In this document: positions 9,169 through 18,322 of the stretch, piece after piece | Position numbering within the stretch: position 1 is the stretch's first letter | How the letters are laid out: every line of letters starts with the position of its first letter | Origin: Dysgonomonas sp. UBA7710 | Lineage (GTDB): Bacteria; Bacteroidota; Bacteroidia; Bacteroidales; Dysgonomonadaceae | Length of the DNA stretch: 64,000 nucleotides | Assembly (NCBI RefSeq): GCF_002482385.1 | Contig: NZ_DLFW01000047.1 | Coordinates: forward strand, 376,257 to 440,256 | Direction of reading: 5' to 3' | Notes under the pieces: generated by a model | The model's input: only the letters and a program-made list of their open reading frames with translations | The model's database searches: none | What the model was told of the DNA's origin: nothing | Made by a program: the position numbers and the translations under genes

Positions 9169-10185
9169 TTAATCAAATATTATCTCCTGATCGATGGGAT
9201 CAGCCCAATCCTTAACAGTTATATTTATACTCAGATTTGTTTCCGGTTCTCCCCTGAAAGTGACTATGAGTTGTATGATCCGGTTAATCTTAGGTACAAA
9301 AGATATCTCGATGGGAGTCTTCCCGAAATAGCTCTGTCCTTTCAGTGGCATGCTGGTACGCAATCGCAATTTGTGAGTTGTGGTATCTACATGCTGTGTT
9401 TCGAAAGCATCCGAACCCCTGTGCGCCGGAACTATAAAATTTACGGTATCGGCTTTTAATTGGGCATTAAAGTTGAAATACTCCCTGACCGGTATATTTC
9501 CCGAGTGGTCCGGATTGTCTTTACCCGGATAATATCCGCCTGTCCAATCCAGCGTTGTAGGCACATCCAGCAGATCGACAAATGCATAATCATTTCTTCC
9601 TGAATGTATCTGGTCAAAGCCGGTATAATCCTTTAATATAACCTGTATTTTTGCCACATTCCGGTTCATCGTAGCTTGCTTTTCCGTCTTCATATTTTCG
9701 GTTATAACCGTATTTGGTAACGACGCGTATCTGAGTTCTGCCGGAGTTTGTGCTAAAAACTCATTTGCTGAAGTCGTAAAACCCGTTTTCCACATAGGAT
9801 AAGTATTTGCTCCCCCATAAGGTGGAAGGGTTACTTTACCGGCTATATCCGTATTACAAGTCAAAAGCACAAGATTAGATATACCCACAGGCATATAAGT
9901 AGAAAGCTTATTGTCATTTCTGACTACATTCAATTTCTTTTCTACAAACTTATCAGTGTTAGTAAATACATATATTAAAGCGTTATTCAGGAATACAGGG
10001 TCGGTACCTGACTTTAAAGTCATCGTAATATTTGTCTCAAGAGGTTCTTCTCCCACGATTTTATCTCCGTCGCATCCGGACAAAAGCGCTATTAAGGCAA
10101 ATGTGACTAACAATCCGAATGCTTTCGCAAATAAATCCATACAATTGAAGGATAAGCTTATAATGATATTCTTATTCATAATCAT
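9169..10185 (-). CDS. Fimbrillin-like lipoprotein (accessory or anchor subunit, second set)
   Basis: The product has a signal ending in lipobox LLSGC. Several starts are possible: ATG 10185, 10179, or 10140, the last giving a compact signal peptide; 10185 is kept because it is only 6 bp after the upstream stop. The mature N-terminal half has the fimbrillin pattern of a beta-sandwich: NNALIYVFTN, then LLTCN, then NRNVAKIQVIL. The C-terminal half ends in LSINITVKDWADP, the strand-plus-W ending common in Mfa/Fim-type subunits. These are type V pilus proteins, exported as lipoproteins, processed and assembled on the surface by strand exchange. Paired with the next upstream fimbrillin it forms a second subunit set of the locus. 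Confidence 0.75.
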   Translation of the reverse strand: MIMNKNIIISLSFNCMDLFAKAFGLLVTFALIALLSGCDGDKIVGEEPLETNITMTLKSGTDPVFLNNALIYVFTNTDKFVEKKLNVVRNDNKLSTYMPVGISNLVLLTCNTDIAGKVTLPPYGGANTYPMWKTGFTTSANEFLAQTPAELRYASLPNTVITENMKTEKQATMNRNVAKIQVILKDYTGFDQIHSGRNDYAFVDLLDVPTTLDWTGGYYPGKDNPDHSGNIPVREYFNFNAQLKADTVNFIVPAHRGSDAFETQHVDTTTHKLRLRTSMPLKGQSYFGKTPIEISFVPKINRIIQLIVTFRGEPETNLSINITVKDWADPIDQEIIFD

Positions 10186-10191
10186 TTCTTT

Positions 10192-11565
10192 TTACTTGTA
10201 AACATCTCCTGTCCAAGGGAAGAGATTTCGCCCCACTGTTTCTGTTATTTCAACTTCCGAATCCGTTGCCTGCGCATTCTTTAAGGCTGTAGGATTTCCG
10301 TACATGCTTCCCAATCCTTTTATAATAGCTGTGATCTGGTATTGATAATTACGCTTAACATAGTCATGATCTGCCAGTTTTCCGGCTTTAGGCTGATTTA
10401 CTATTACCGGATAGTAGCACTTGAGAGTATTGAGACTGTTATCTTTAGAACTTTTAAAATTGTATCTGACACCTATTACCAGATAAGTGGGATAGCTACC
10501 GCTTTCATTCTCAAATGCGTAGAACCATAGAGGCGTCGCATTTGTACTAATATCATAATTAGTCGCTGTTATGGCTTCCATAAGATAATCTGCCGGCTCA
10601 CTATCCTGATTCAGATTGTAAATCCGGGTTGAATTATTCAAAAAAGAATAACCTGTTTGACATCCATGGCCAAACTTTTCTGTAAATCCAATCTGAGAAT
10701 CAGCTGCAAATTTTGACGTTGTCTTTGTATTTAGCATGAATACAGAGTCTATCTGAAAGGTGTAATCATTTGAAGGATAGCCCACTCCTTCAAAAGGCAG
10801 ACTGGCAGGCAGATCAAATTCAATTTTTCGTATGGCAATTCTTGCAACTAAGCGCTCTATGTAAAAAGGGTTAGAGCTATCCAGCAACCAACCCTGACCT
10901 GGGTCGACACCGTCGGGACGGCCATTATTTGTTGTGTATCCCAAATACTGATGATCATATAAATTGTTAAGGGATACATTTTTTTTATAATTGCACATAG
11001 TAAGATTCATTTTCAGATTGGAAGGATTTATGCCTCCAATCGGTAAATCTTCGTCCGCATTCGGGGTTGTAGTCCCCGGATAAGGATAGCGTCCCTGTGT
11101 TGATAAATCCTCGTATTTCTTCAGGAAATCCTGGCTATTGGTTACTGAACTGAAATATTTATCGGGAGCATTCGCAATTACATAAATATCCCGTTTCCCT
11201 GCTGTAACGGTTATATCTTTTATTTCATTGATCTCTATATATTCTTTATCGTAAACTTGTCCGGTTACATTTTTTGTCTGACGGGCAACATATCCATATC
11301 CATCCAGTTTTCCTTCTTCCGACTCACCTTCCGATCTGAATACAAGCACTTCGAGACTGTATATCTTACTTTCAGCGCTTAGATCCGGATTACCGGAGGA
11401 TTTCTCTTTCCCTTGCTGAGGGGCATTAAGTAAAATAGAAAGAGAGGTTTCCTGTTTAAGACCTTCAGGAGCTGGGGATTCATCTCCGGAACATGAATAC
11501 ATAAGTGCCCCTGCCAATATGCACATTAGCAGATTAGTATGTTTCTTTATATTCATTTTTTCCAT
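10192..11565 (-). CDS. Fimbrillin-family lipoprotein (Mfa1-like, second set)
   Basis: The frame extends upstream to 11631, but ATG 11565 gives a clean lipoprotein signal ending in YSCSG, so that start is chosen (457 residues). Mature features typical of the Mfa/FimA superfamily are a first sandwich with SKIYSLEVLVFRS and RDIYVIANAPDKYF, where the IANAP-type segment is a family hallmark. A second domain with RLVARIAIRKIEFDL follows, and then a C-terminal segment ending TVGRNLFPWTGDVYK. It follows the 166-residue hypothetical gene by 38 bp. It is probably a structural or tip subunit. The family call is firm; which pilus position it takes is not visible. Confidence 0.8.
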   Translation of the reverse strand: MEKMNIKKHTNLLMCILAGALMYSCSGDESPAPEGLKQETSLSILLNAPQQGKEKSSGNPDLSAESKIYSLEVLVFRSEGESEEGKLDGYGYVARQTKNVTGQVYDKEYIEINEIKDITVTAGKRDIYVIANAPDKYFSSVTNSQDFLKKYEDLSTQGRYPYPGTTTPNADEDLPIGGINPSNLKMNLTMCNYKKNVSLNNLYDHQYLGYTTNNGRPDGVDPGQGWLLDSSNPFYIERLVARIAIRKIEFDLPASLPFEGVGYPSNDYTFQIDSVFMLNTKTTSKFAADSQIGFTEKFGHGCQTGYSFLNNSTRIYNLNQDSEPADYLMEAITATNYDISTNATPLWFYAFENESGSYPTYLVIGVRYNFKSSKDNSLNTLKCYYPVIVNQPKAGKLADHDYVKRNYQYQITAIIKGLGSMYGNPTALKNAQATDSEVEITETVGRNLFPWTGDVYK

Positions 11566-11603
11566 TATCAATTTTCTTCTTTGCATTTGAGTCAGCTTCT
11601 TAA

Positions 11604-12104
11604 TTATTGAAAAACATAGTGGATATTGCACCAGGCTATTTTTCTCTTTTCGTTTTTCAGTAAGGATAAAGTAGACAGACCTGCATAATTAAATGCACTC
11701 CAACATGTCTCGTTGTAGTTCAATGAGCGTTTCTTTTCTACACCGCGGATATCCACTATACCTGTCAGTCCCAATCTTATTGTCAACTTATCCCTGTTTC
11801 CATAGGCGAACGGTATCCATTTATCTTTTCCGGAAACCAGAATTTCCACAACTCCGTTTCTCATCCTATATCTGTAGAAATAGCCGTAAGGCATGATTTT
11901 TAGCCGGGAATCATCTATAAAAATTACTCTCATTTCTTTATATAGATTTTCTTTTTCTTCTATCTCATCTTTCCACAAGTCGGATGGTCTTACCTCCGTA
12001 ATGTCACAGGAGATGGCTCCTTTACGAGAACCTGTGTACATTACAAACTCTTTTATCTGTGAATGTCTGAATGATAAAATCAAAGGAATATTTATGTGTT
12101 TCAT
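11604..12104 (-). CDS. Hypothetical protein in fimbrial cluster
   Basis: A 166-residue product without a convincing signal peptide from ATG 12104. A later Met (about residue 22) is an alternative start. The body is mixed charged and beta-rich (MRVIFIDDSRLKIMPYGYFY, then RNGVVEILVSG, then KLTIRLGLTGIVDI), with two Trp-Asn-like positions near the end. I recognise no domain. It sits between the Calx-beta gene (62 bp) and a fimbrillin gene (38 bp), all in one direction. Confidence 0.55.
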   Translation of the reverse strand: MKHINIPLILSFRHSQIKEFVMYTGSRKGAISCDITEVRPSDLWKDEIEEKENLYKEMRVIFIDDSRLKIMPYGYFYRYRMRNGVVEILVSGKDKWIPFAYGNRDKLTIRLGLTGIVDIRGVEKKRSLNYNETCWSAFNYAGLSTLSLLKNEKRKIAWCNIHYVFQ

Positions 12105-12165
12105 GTCTTACTTTTCATTAAATTTTAACTACTAACGACCCCGGCTTTCCATCATACTTTACTTA

Positions 12166-14625
12166 TTATTCGACAACTGAAAATCCGGCTATAGATTCTT
12201 TGGGGGAAATCTGTATTTCAGGAGCATTGTCCGGTTTTTTTACAGAATCTATGCCTACTGCCAATTTTTTAATTCCCTTGTTATCCGGATTATGCAGAAT
12301 GATGCCGCTCAGATTGATAGCGCTACGGTTACCATCGCCCCAGATACGTAAATCGTGACGATTTGTGAATACAAAGTCTTTACCTTCCTCTGCTGTTGTC
12401 TGAGTATCTACTGAACAAGAAATAGCTATATCACCTCCCGTGGCATTTGTAAGCAAAGCGCCATCCGAAGCCCTTAACAGAGCAAATTTGAAAAAGCCGG
12501 ATACAATACTATTCATTCTGCCATGGTCGCCCAGCGAGTTAATTGCAATATGCGCCGGTTGATCTATAATTGTGCCGGTACAGCTTAAGTTTGAACTTTC
12601 GAAATTGATATTCGCATCATTGATTGCATATATCTTTCTGAAGTCTACAACCACAGACTTAGGTAATTCATAACGGGTATCTTCTAATGTTTTTACATTA
12701 AACTTACCGGAGCTAGCACCTCTTCCTATAACTATGCGTGGACTGACCCCCATATCAAAGTCTAAATTGTCGGCAGTGCCTTTTCCATAAATACCTTCCA
12801 CTATAATATCCGAGCCTGTAGCATTGATTAATGCTTCGCCATTTGTTTTGAAGATTCCCAGTTCGTATATAATATCCTGTGTACCTTCAAGTCCATCACG
12901 TGTACCCATCAGCTTAACCAATACTTCCTGATCTTCTATATCTCCTACACCGACAGGTTTCACCATATAGCTTTGCTCCACATTTGCCAGACGCAGTTCA
13001 AACATTTTACGTCCTTCCATCAAATTATTGGCCTTCACTGGAACTTCTACATCCTGCTTTATCATATATCGCGCTGTACCATCGTTGGAAGGGACAAAAG
13101 ACAGGCTACCCTTGACAGGAATATAGTTGTCGCTTTTGTTAGCTGTGCCGTCTGTAGTTAGATATTCTACTCTTACAGGTATAGGGGCACCCTGGTCTGT
13201 TGTCGGATAACCGGTAAGTGTGATGGTAAAGATAGCAGTTGTGAAGCCACTTACCGGTTTGTTTATCTTTACATCCGACACATATAGTCCATGCCCTAAT
13301 TTTATCAGGCGGTTTTTCATATCTTTAAACAGGATATCCCCGTTTGGTGTGAACAGTATTTCTTCAAACATCTTTTTGTCATCTTCTATAGCATAACGAT
13401 CGAACAGGAGTTCACCCGATGCAGACAGCATACATACCCGTCCGCTCGACCTGCTGGTTAAGAATATGCCGTTTGTTGTCATATGCACCTGATCGAAATT
13501 GCCATCGGTAGCTTTTTGGTATATTTGGCGTCCGTCTTTAGACAATCCGATCATTGTGCCACGACCACGTTCTGTATCATAGCCAACAATAACAGATTCT
13601 CCCGAAACAGGATTCATTTCCATACCCGAAACAATTCCCTTCATTATATATTTTTGCAAATCCGTGCCATCGTTGCGCAACAGGGAATAGTAGCTTTTAT
13701 CCGCTGAATTTCCACCAACAAGGACATTCCCGTTCTTTGCAAGAGATAAATATTGTAATGATACTTCGCTCGAAGCCGGTACAATCTCTTTGCTGAATAT
13801 AATATCTCCTTCCGGACGTATTTTCATTATTCGTCCACCGGCTATTTGGCTGTTTCCGATAAGGAATATATGGTCATCCTCGGCTGTAATCATTTTAAAA
13901 AGATGAAATTCCGGTTCCGGTAATTTTGTAACGAATACAGGTTTTCCATTGCTGTCAAGTCTGACTACAGCAGACACAGTACCTTCTTCGGCCGTAAAAG
14001 CCGCGTGTATATATTCCCTGGAACTACCGAGCACATCGAAACCCATACATGGACCACCTTCGTCGGAAACATATTTATAAACCACCTTGCCGGTAGAATC
14101 CACCTTGGCAAGCATACCTGCCCGGATGCTTCCCGAACGTGGCTCATATCCTCCTAGTACAAAACTGCCGTCACGAAGCTGCTGTCCGCAGAACAGTTCA
14201 CTACCGGTTTCTCCGACATTAATATCTTTAAGTATTTCTCCTGTTTTATCAGTTATAATAAATCTGCCGTAAACGCCTTTGTCTTTTTTCTTCGAAAGCC
14301 AATCCCGGGATTGCCCCAGTATCAATAGTTTACTATTACCTATGTGGTAAGCGTTGTTTACAGACTCAAACCCTTTCGTCAAAGTACGGGAAGCAACAGC
14401 CGATCCATCCCTGCTGATCCATGTAACCGTAGTAACACCATCATTACTTCCTATCAGGGCTACCTCCCCGTTTGTGACAGGGCAGGTATACTGGTATGTG
14501 ATGTCTTCACCATATGTCCTGTCGTAAACGACAGGCATGTATTGGGCCTGAATATTCATTAGTGGATATGTCGATGACAAAACCAAAACGACCAAAATGG
14601 TATACAATTTCCTTCTTAACTGCAT
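12166..14625 (-). CDS. Large secreted protein with N-terminal propeller-like region and Calx-beta-type repeats
   Basis: The 819-residue product has a signal peptide (about 1-28, ending NIQAQ). Residues about 30-440 consist of repeating blocks of about 45 residues with patterns such as GEVALIGSNDG, SFVLGGYEP, HIFLIGNSQ and NVLVGGNSA, as in a beta-propeller of Kelch/PQQ type. Residues about 450-800 contain two or three Calx-beta-like modules: VRVEYLTTDGTA, then YIPVKGSLSFVP, then FELRLANVE; later DIIVEGIYGKGTADNLDF and DIAISCSVDTQTTAEEGKDF. Such modules bind calcium and occur in surface adhesion proteins. It lies 11 bp after the OmpA-type gene. No T9SS sorting domain is seen at its end, so it may remain periplasmic or in the outer leaflet. 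Confidence 0.7.
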   Translation of the reverse strand: MQLRRKLYTILVVLVLSSTYPLMNIQAQYMPVVYDRTYGEDITYQYTCPVTNGEVALIGSNDGVTTVTWISRDGSAVASRTLTKGFESVNNAYHIGNSKLLILGQSRDWLSKKKDKGVYGRFIITDKTGEILKDINVGETGSELFCGQQLRDGSFVLGGYEPRSGSIRAGMLAKVDSTGKVVYKYVSDEGGPCMGFDVLGSSREYIHAAFTAEEGTVSAVVRLDSNGKPVFVTKLPEPEFHLFKMITAEDDHIFLIGNSQIAGGRIMKIRPEGDIIFSKEIVPASSEVSLQYLSLAKNGNVLVGGNSADKSYYSLLRNDGTDLQKYIMKGIVSGMEMNPVSGESVIVGYDTERGRGTMIGLSKDGRQIYQKATDGNFDQVHMTTNGIFLTSRSSGRVCMLSASGELLFDRYAIEDDKKMFEEILFTPNGDILFKDMKNRLIKLGHGLYVSDVKINKPVSGFTTAIFTITLTGYPTTDQGAPIPVRVEYLTTDGTANKSDNYIPVKGSLSFVPSNDGTARYMIKQDVEVPVKANNLMEGRKMFELRLANVEQSYMVKPVGVGDIEDQEVLVKLMGTRDGLEGTQDIIYELGIFKTNGEALINATGSDIIVEGIYGKGTADNLDFDMGVSPRIVIGRGASSGKFNVKTLEDTRYELPKSVVVDFRKIYAINDANINFESSNLSCTGTIIDQPAHIAINSLGDHGRMNSIVSGFFKFALLRASDGALLTNATGGDIAISCSVDTQTTAEEGKDFVFTNRHDLRIWGDGNRSAINLSGIILHNPDNKGIKKLAVGIDSVKKPDNAPEIQISPKESIAGFSVVE

Positions 14626-14636
14626 TGTAATAATAT

Positions 14637-16535
14637 TTATTTTGTTATTGCTTTTATATCTACTCGCCGTACATCCCGGTTGAGTCTTATTTTATTCTCT
14701 AATGGAAGATATTGGTAAAGGGATTTACCTGATAATTCCTGGCTGAATTGCGATAATAAAGAGGCAAAATCAATATCGGCCGCAATCTGTCCTTTACCTT
14801 GCATTAACAGCTTAGCCCTTATACCATTATCTTTCATCCAGTTTCCGACTTCGATAGCTCTTTTTTCAGAAAGAACCTGATTATATTGTTCTCCTCCGAT
14901 TTCATCAGCATAGCCTTCCATGACGAGCGTATCTATTTTGCTGAAATCAGATTCTTTTTGCCATGCTTCAAGGGCTTTCAAGGCTTCTGTTCCCAACATA
15001 TAAGAGTTAAAATCGAAGTACAGGCTTAACACATGTTCTACAAACCGGCTACTGGGCAAAGCCTCCTTTAAAGGAATACCTGTATAATTTTTATTCTCGT
15101 CCCTTATTAAATTTATAGATCCGTTGCTTACAGCTTTAGCTTCTGATATACCAAAAAGCATGTTGTTATTTCGTTTGTCCGATATATTTCGTTCGAAATA
15201 GAATATGTCATCTTTATTTGCCGTTTTCCTGTCCGAAACAATGTATCCACGATCCTCGTCGATATGAAGCAGGCTAAAATCATTGTGAACTGTGTTTATT
15301 GGATAATCAAAATGCACTAAGCTTCCATCTACGGTATGTCCGTTCTCATAAGTTATACCGTACACATCATAACCGCCAAAACCAATATGACCATTGGAGG
15401 AAAAGATCAGCATATCATCAAACAAACTCGGTGAGATTTCATCTCCTTCGGTATTGACCTGAGAACCAAGATTTACAGATTCTCCCCATGTTCCTTTCCG
15501 GTCGTCCCAGTGAGTGACATAAATATCGTACCCGCCAAAACCTCCGGGCATATCCGATGCAAAAAGCAACGAACGGTCGTTATTGAATAAATAGGGATGA
15601 GAATAAGAACTACCTTCTATTTGAGGGAAAATTTCTTTGAAAGAAGACCAGCCTTTTCGTTTTTGGTCATAGTTTGAATAATATAATCTGGTCTGAAAAG
15701 TATTTAGTCCCTGAGATGTCATTCCTATTCCTTCGCTTTTTCCGTAATAAACCTGAGTTACTACCATTCTGGTCATATTACGCGAAAACGACACAGGGCC
15801 ATTTTGCAAACTGGAAGGAATCATATCCAACATCCGATTCTTTACATCTCCCTCACTCCTAACGGAATATCCGGAATTTTCGGCCAGTGAAAAATAATTG
15901 CTGCGATGATAGAATTTCTTATTCGGATCATGAAAACGACTCTTACTGCTGGCATAAAAATATTCGCCGGTTTTCACGCCTACCCAAAACTCAGAATTAG
16001 AAGTATTTACTTTATCCAATGATCGAACTGTAAATTCGGGCATCCCTATTGGTAAAAAGCCATCTTCGTAATTAAGAGCATGTAAGATATTCTGGTAACG
16101 CTGATCTGAATGATAAGTGTCGCGAAAAGCGTATCGGCGCGCCAGACTAATGGCTTTCATCCGCTGTCCAGAAAAGCGCAGGGCATCCAGATAATTACAA
16201 ATGTCCGCAGTACTGAACACGTTGCCGGAGATAGCCATGGCTGACTCATAATGAGGTACAGCCTTCGTATAATCCAATAAGGTAAGGTATAAACGTGCTA
16301 CCTTCAGATGCAAAGCTGCCCCATATCCTGAACTTAAGGCATGATTAAAGGCTGTTTCGTAAATAACCATCGCCTCGTCAAAATCCTGACGAATGAATTT
16401 CCGGTCGGCGCGAGCCTCAATCCCTTTAGCTCTCCTATCTCCTTCTGTTTCATTCTTAATATCATCACCTATTGCGGATAATGAAATAAAAAACAAAAGT
16501 ATAAGGAAAACGGATCGTATTATATTGTTAATCAT
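14637..16535 (-). CDS. TPR-PD40-OmpA family outer-membrane lattice protein
   Basis: The 632-residue protein starts with a signal peptide (about 1-23). Residues about 45-150 hold TPR-like helices (ARADRKFIRQDFDEAMVIYETA, then DYTKAVPHYESAMAI). Residues about 310-450 contain PD40 (WD40-like) repeats (LLFASDMPGGFGGYDIYV, then LIFSSNGHIGFGGYDVYG). Residues about 505-610 form a C-terminal OmpA domain with SLYFDFNSYMLG and MEGYADEIGGEQYNQVLSEKRA, which binds peptidoglycan. The same architecture occurs in PorE-like proteins linked to T9SS and in fimbrial loci. It lies 9 bp after the DUF3575 gene. It likely anchors the surface apparatus to the cell wall. Confidence 0.9.
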   Translation of the reverse strand: MINNIIRSVFLILLFFISLSAIGDDIKNETEGDRRAKGIEARADRKFIRQDFDEAMVIYETAFNHALSSGYGAALHLKVARLYLTLLDYTKAVPHYESAMAISGNVFSTADICNYLDALRFSGQRMKAISLARRYAFRDTYHSDQRYQNILHALNYEDGFLPIGMPEFTVRSLDKVNTSNSEFWVGVKTGEYFYASSKSRFHDPNKKFYHRSNYFSLAENSGYSVRSEGDVKNRMLDMIPSSLQNGPVSFSRNMTRMVVTQVYYGKSEGIGMTSQGLNTFQTRLYYSNYDQKRKGWSSFKEIFPQIEGSSYSHPYLFNNDRSLLFASDMPGGFGGYDIYVTHWDDRKGTWGESVNLGSQVNTEGDEISPSLFDDMLIFSSNGHIGFGGYDVYGITYENGHTVDGSLVHFDYPINTVHNDFSLLHIDEDRGYIVSDRKTANKDDIFYFERNISDKRNNNMLFGISEAKAVSNGSINLIRDENKNYTGIPLKEALPSSRFVEHVLSLYFDFNSYMLGTEALKALEAWQKESDFSKIDTLVMEGYADEIGGEQYNQVLSEKRAIEVGNWMKDNGIRAKLLMQGKGQIAADIDFASLLSQFSQELSGKSLYQYLPLENKIRLNRDVRRVDIKAITK

Positions 16536-16544
16536 AAGAGTCTT

Positions 16545-17150
16545 TTATCTGAATATATTATACACGAATGATACTCCGATTTTAGTGGGTCCTACATAAT
16601 TTTTTGTCTTTTTGATTTCCTCTGCAAAATTCGCATATTCACCACCAAGTTGATATTTATCATATTCCAGAAGAGCATATCCTACTCCAATATTAACATC
16701 TATGCGAAACCGGCTCGACAGATAGAATTTATATCCGGCTGTGACTCCGGCCGACATTCCCCATCCTTTGCGACGGTAACTGGTTTTCTCTTCGTCCTTG
16801 TTTTTTAGTCCGATATTGAAATTTCCAGCCATTGCATAAGGTCCTACATAAAAACCATCCCAAAGGTCGTTTGTATAATAATACTTAGGATTGAGGTAAT
16901 ATCTGAAATCGAGACTGCCGACAAGTACACGGAACACTTCTTCATTTTTTTTGAATAAATAGGGCATCCACATGATGTCTGTGTTTATTGTAAGTTGCCG
17001 TCCTACGGTCCACTCAATACCAAAATTGGGGTTTCCGGTCAAAATAAAAGGAATATTTGTTTTCAGTGCCTGAGATTTTACTACCGGAGTATAACAAAAG
17101 AACATCAGTAGTATAGCAGCTGTAAAAATGCATTTGAAATAATGTTTCAT
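16545..17150 (-). CDS. DUF3575 family outer-membrane barrel protein
   Basis: The frame reaches 17240, but ATG 17148-17150 begins a normal signal peptide (ending VVKSQ), so 201 residues are annotated. The mature protein shows the signature of the DUF3575 family, which is a regular member of Bacteroidales fimbrial clusters: LKTNIPFILTG near the start, FGIEWTVGRQ, DFRYYLNPKYYYTN, GFYVGPYAMAGNFNIGL, then AGYKFYLSSRFR and the terminal GPTKIGVSFVYNIF. It is predicted to be an 8-10 strand outer-membrane barrel. It lies 26 bp after the FimB-like gene and 9 bp before the OmpA-type gene. It is one of the clearest family assignments in the cluster. Confidence 0.92.
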   Translation of the reverse strand: MKHYFKCIFTAAILLMFFCYTPVVKSQALKTNIPFILTGNPNFGIEWTVGRQLTINTDIMWMPYLFKKNEEVFRVLVGSLDFRYYLNPKYYYTNDLWDGFYVGPYAMAGNFNIGLKNKDEEKTSYRRKGWGMSAGVTAGYKFYLSSRFRIDVNIGVGYALLEYDKYQLGGEYANFAEEIKKTKNYVGPTKIGVSFVYNIFR

Positions 17151-17176
17151 TGATTCATAAATTAATAAATATCTGT

Positions 17177-18172
17177 TTATACGCCTATTCCACCGCCACC
17201 GGGGCCGGAGTTTTCTTCCGTCTCTATCTGAGGATTCCATTTCTCGGGATCTTCCAACCTCATTATCTGTATATTATTACCATCAACTTCTATTATGTGA
17301 GTCTCATTCATATGCAAGACGATCGGGATTCCCATCTTGTCCGTAAAAGGAATGGTCAGAACGGATAAGGTATTATCAGATTGTCCGATAAAATTCAACT
17401 TTAAAACGATGGGTTCGCGCTCACGTCCTTCTCCGGATAAGTCGGGCGAAGGAAAATAATAATTCTGAACCCCGAACTCAAAATCTTTATATTCAACATC
17501 GAATGTCTTACCGCTCAATCGCATTATATCTGACGTACTATTTCGCGAAGATCGAGTACTGGTACTGTCTTTTAGTGCCAACAGGTATTGGGTGACACCT
17601 ACACCTGAAGCCTCAATATCTATTTTCTTTATATTGGTATATGTTAAAGAAGCATCTAATTTGAAAAGATTCTTAAAAGCTATGCAAATACGCCCCACAT
17701 ATTTCCGTTCGAAGAAAGCCGTATCGGAAACTACCGGGCCAGGAAAATTAATTGTCGGAGTTCTGTACTCCAGATAAATTGCAGAAGGTTCTTTATAAGT
17801 TCCATCCGTAGATTGTTGCAGATCGAATCTGGCTTGGCTATATATGTTTAAGTCCTGAAAAAGTGTTCCCTGTGCATTTGTGAAGCAGTAGACGTTATAG
17901 CTACCGGGATAAAGCCTGAAATTAAAGTTTCCCAACCTGCTTCGTGCATTCTCGGAAAATGGGTTATCGGAATATCTTTCCTTTTTAAGTTCATCGTTAT
18001 AGATAAAGATGCTAAGATCCTCGATACTATATGTCTCTGTTCTTATATTCTTATCAGCTTTGGGTACATAAATTTCATAATTGGTTTCATCCTCGAAATA
18101 GTCATATGTACATGATGATAAATACAATAGAGCAGGCAGATAAAAAAACTGTAAGTAATATCTTTTATTCAT
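17177..18172 (-). CDS. FimB/Mfa2-like fimbrial anchor lipoprotein
   Basis: The frame opens at 18196, but ATG 18170-18172 gives a compact lipoprotein signal with lipobox LYLSSC, so 331 residues are annotated. The mature region begins with an Mfa2/FimB-type sandwich (IEDLSIFIYND, then FRLYPGSYNVYCFTNA) and continues with YVGRICIAFKNLF. The tail reads ETHIIEVDGNNIQIMRLEDPEKWNP followed by a glycine-rich end. FimB/Mfa2 proteins anchor the pilus base to the outer membrane and regulate its length. It follows the major fimbrillin gene after a 150-bp gap holding a hairpin. The position right after the major subunit matches fimA-fimB and mfa1-mfa2 gene order. Confidence 0.82.
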   Translation of the reverse strand: MNKRYYLQFFYLPALLYLSSCTYDYFEDETNYEIYVPKADKNIRTETYSIEDLSIFIYNDELKKERYSDNPFSENARSRLGNFNFRLYPGSYNVYCFTNAQGTLFQDLNIYSQARFDLQQSTDGTYKEPSAIYLEYRTPTINFPGPVVSDTAFFERKYVGRICIAFKNLFKLDASLTYTNIKKIDIEASGVGVTQYLLALKDSTSTRSSRNSTSDIMRLSGKTFDVEYKDFEFGVQNYYFPSPDLSGEGREREPIVLKLNFIGQSDNTLSVLTIPFTDKMGIPIVLHMNETHIIEVDGNNIQIMRLEDPEKWNPQIETEENSGPGGGGIGV

Positions 18173-18220
18173 TTTTTTTAGATAATAAGATAACATCCAG
18201 CTACTATCCGCTCCGCCGGA

Positions 18221-18244
18221 ACAATACTTTAGTCAAAGTATTGT
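18221..18244 (-). terminator. Intercistronic hairpin after major fimbrillin gene
   Basis: A perfect 10-bp stem (18221-18230 with 18235-18244) with a 4-nt loop lies in the 150-bp gap between the major fimbrillin and the FimB-like gene. No T tract follows on the minus strand, so partial termination or mRNA stabilisation, making more major subunit than accessory proteins, is the likely role. Confidence 0.5.
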
Positions 18245-18322
18245 CCCAGTAAAAGAGCAAGATAATAATGTTCAATTAGTTATTCAGATCTTGATTGTTT
18301 ATGAAAAACCCGGCACAAATAT

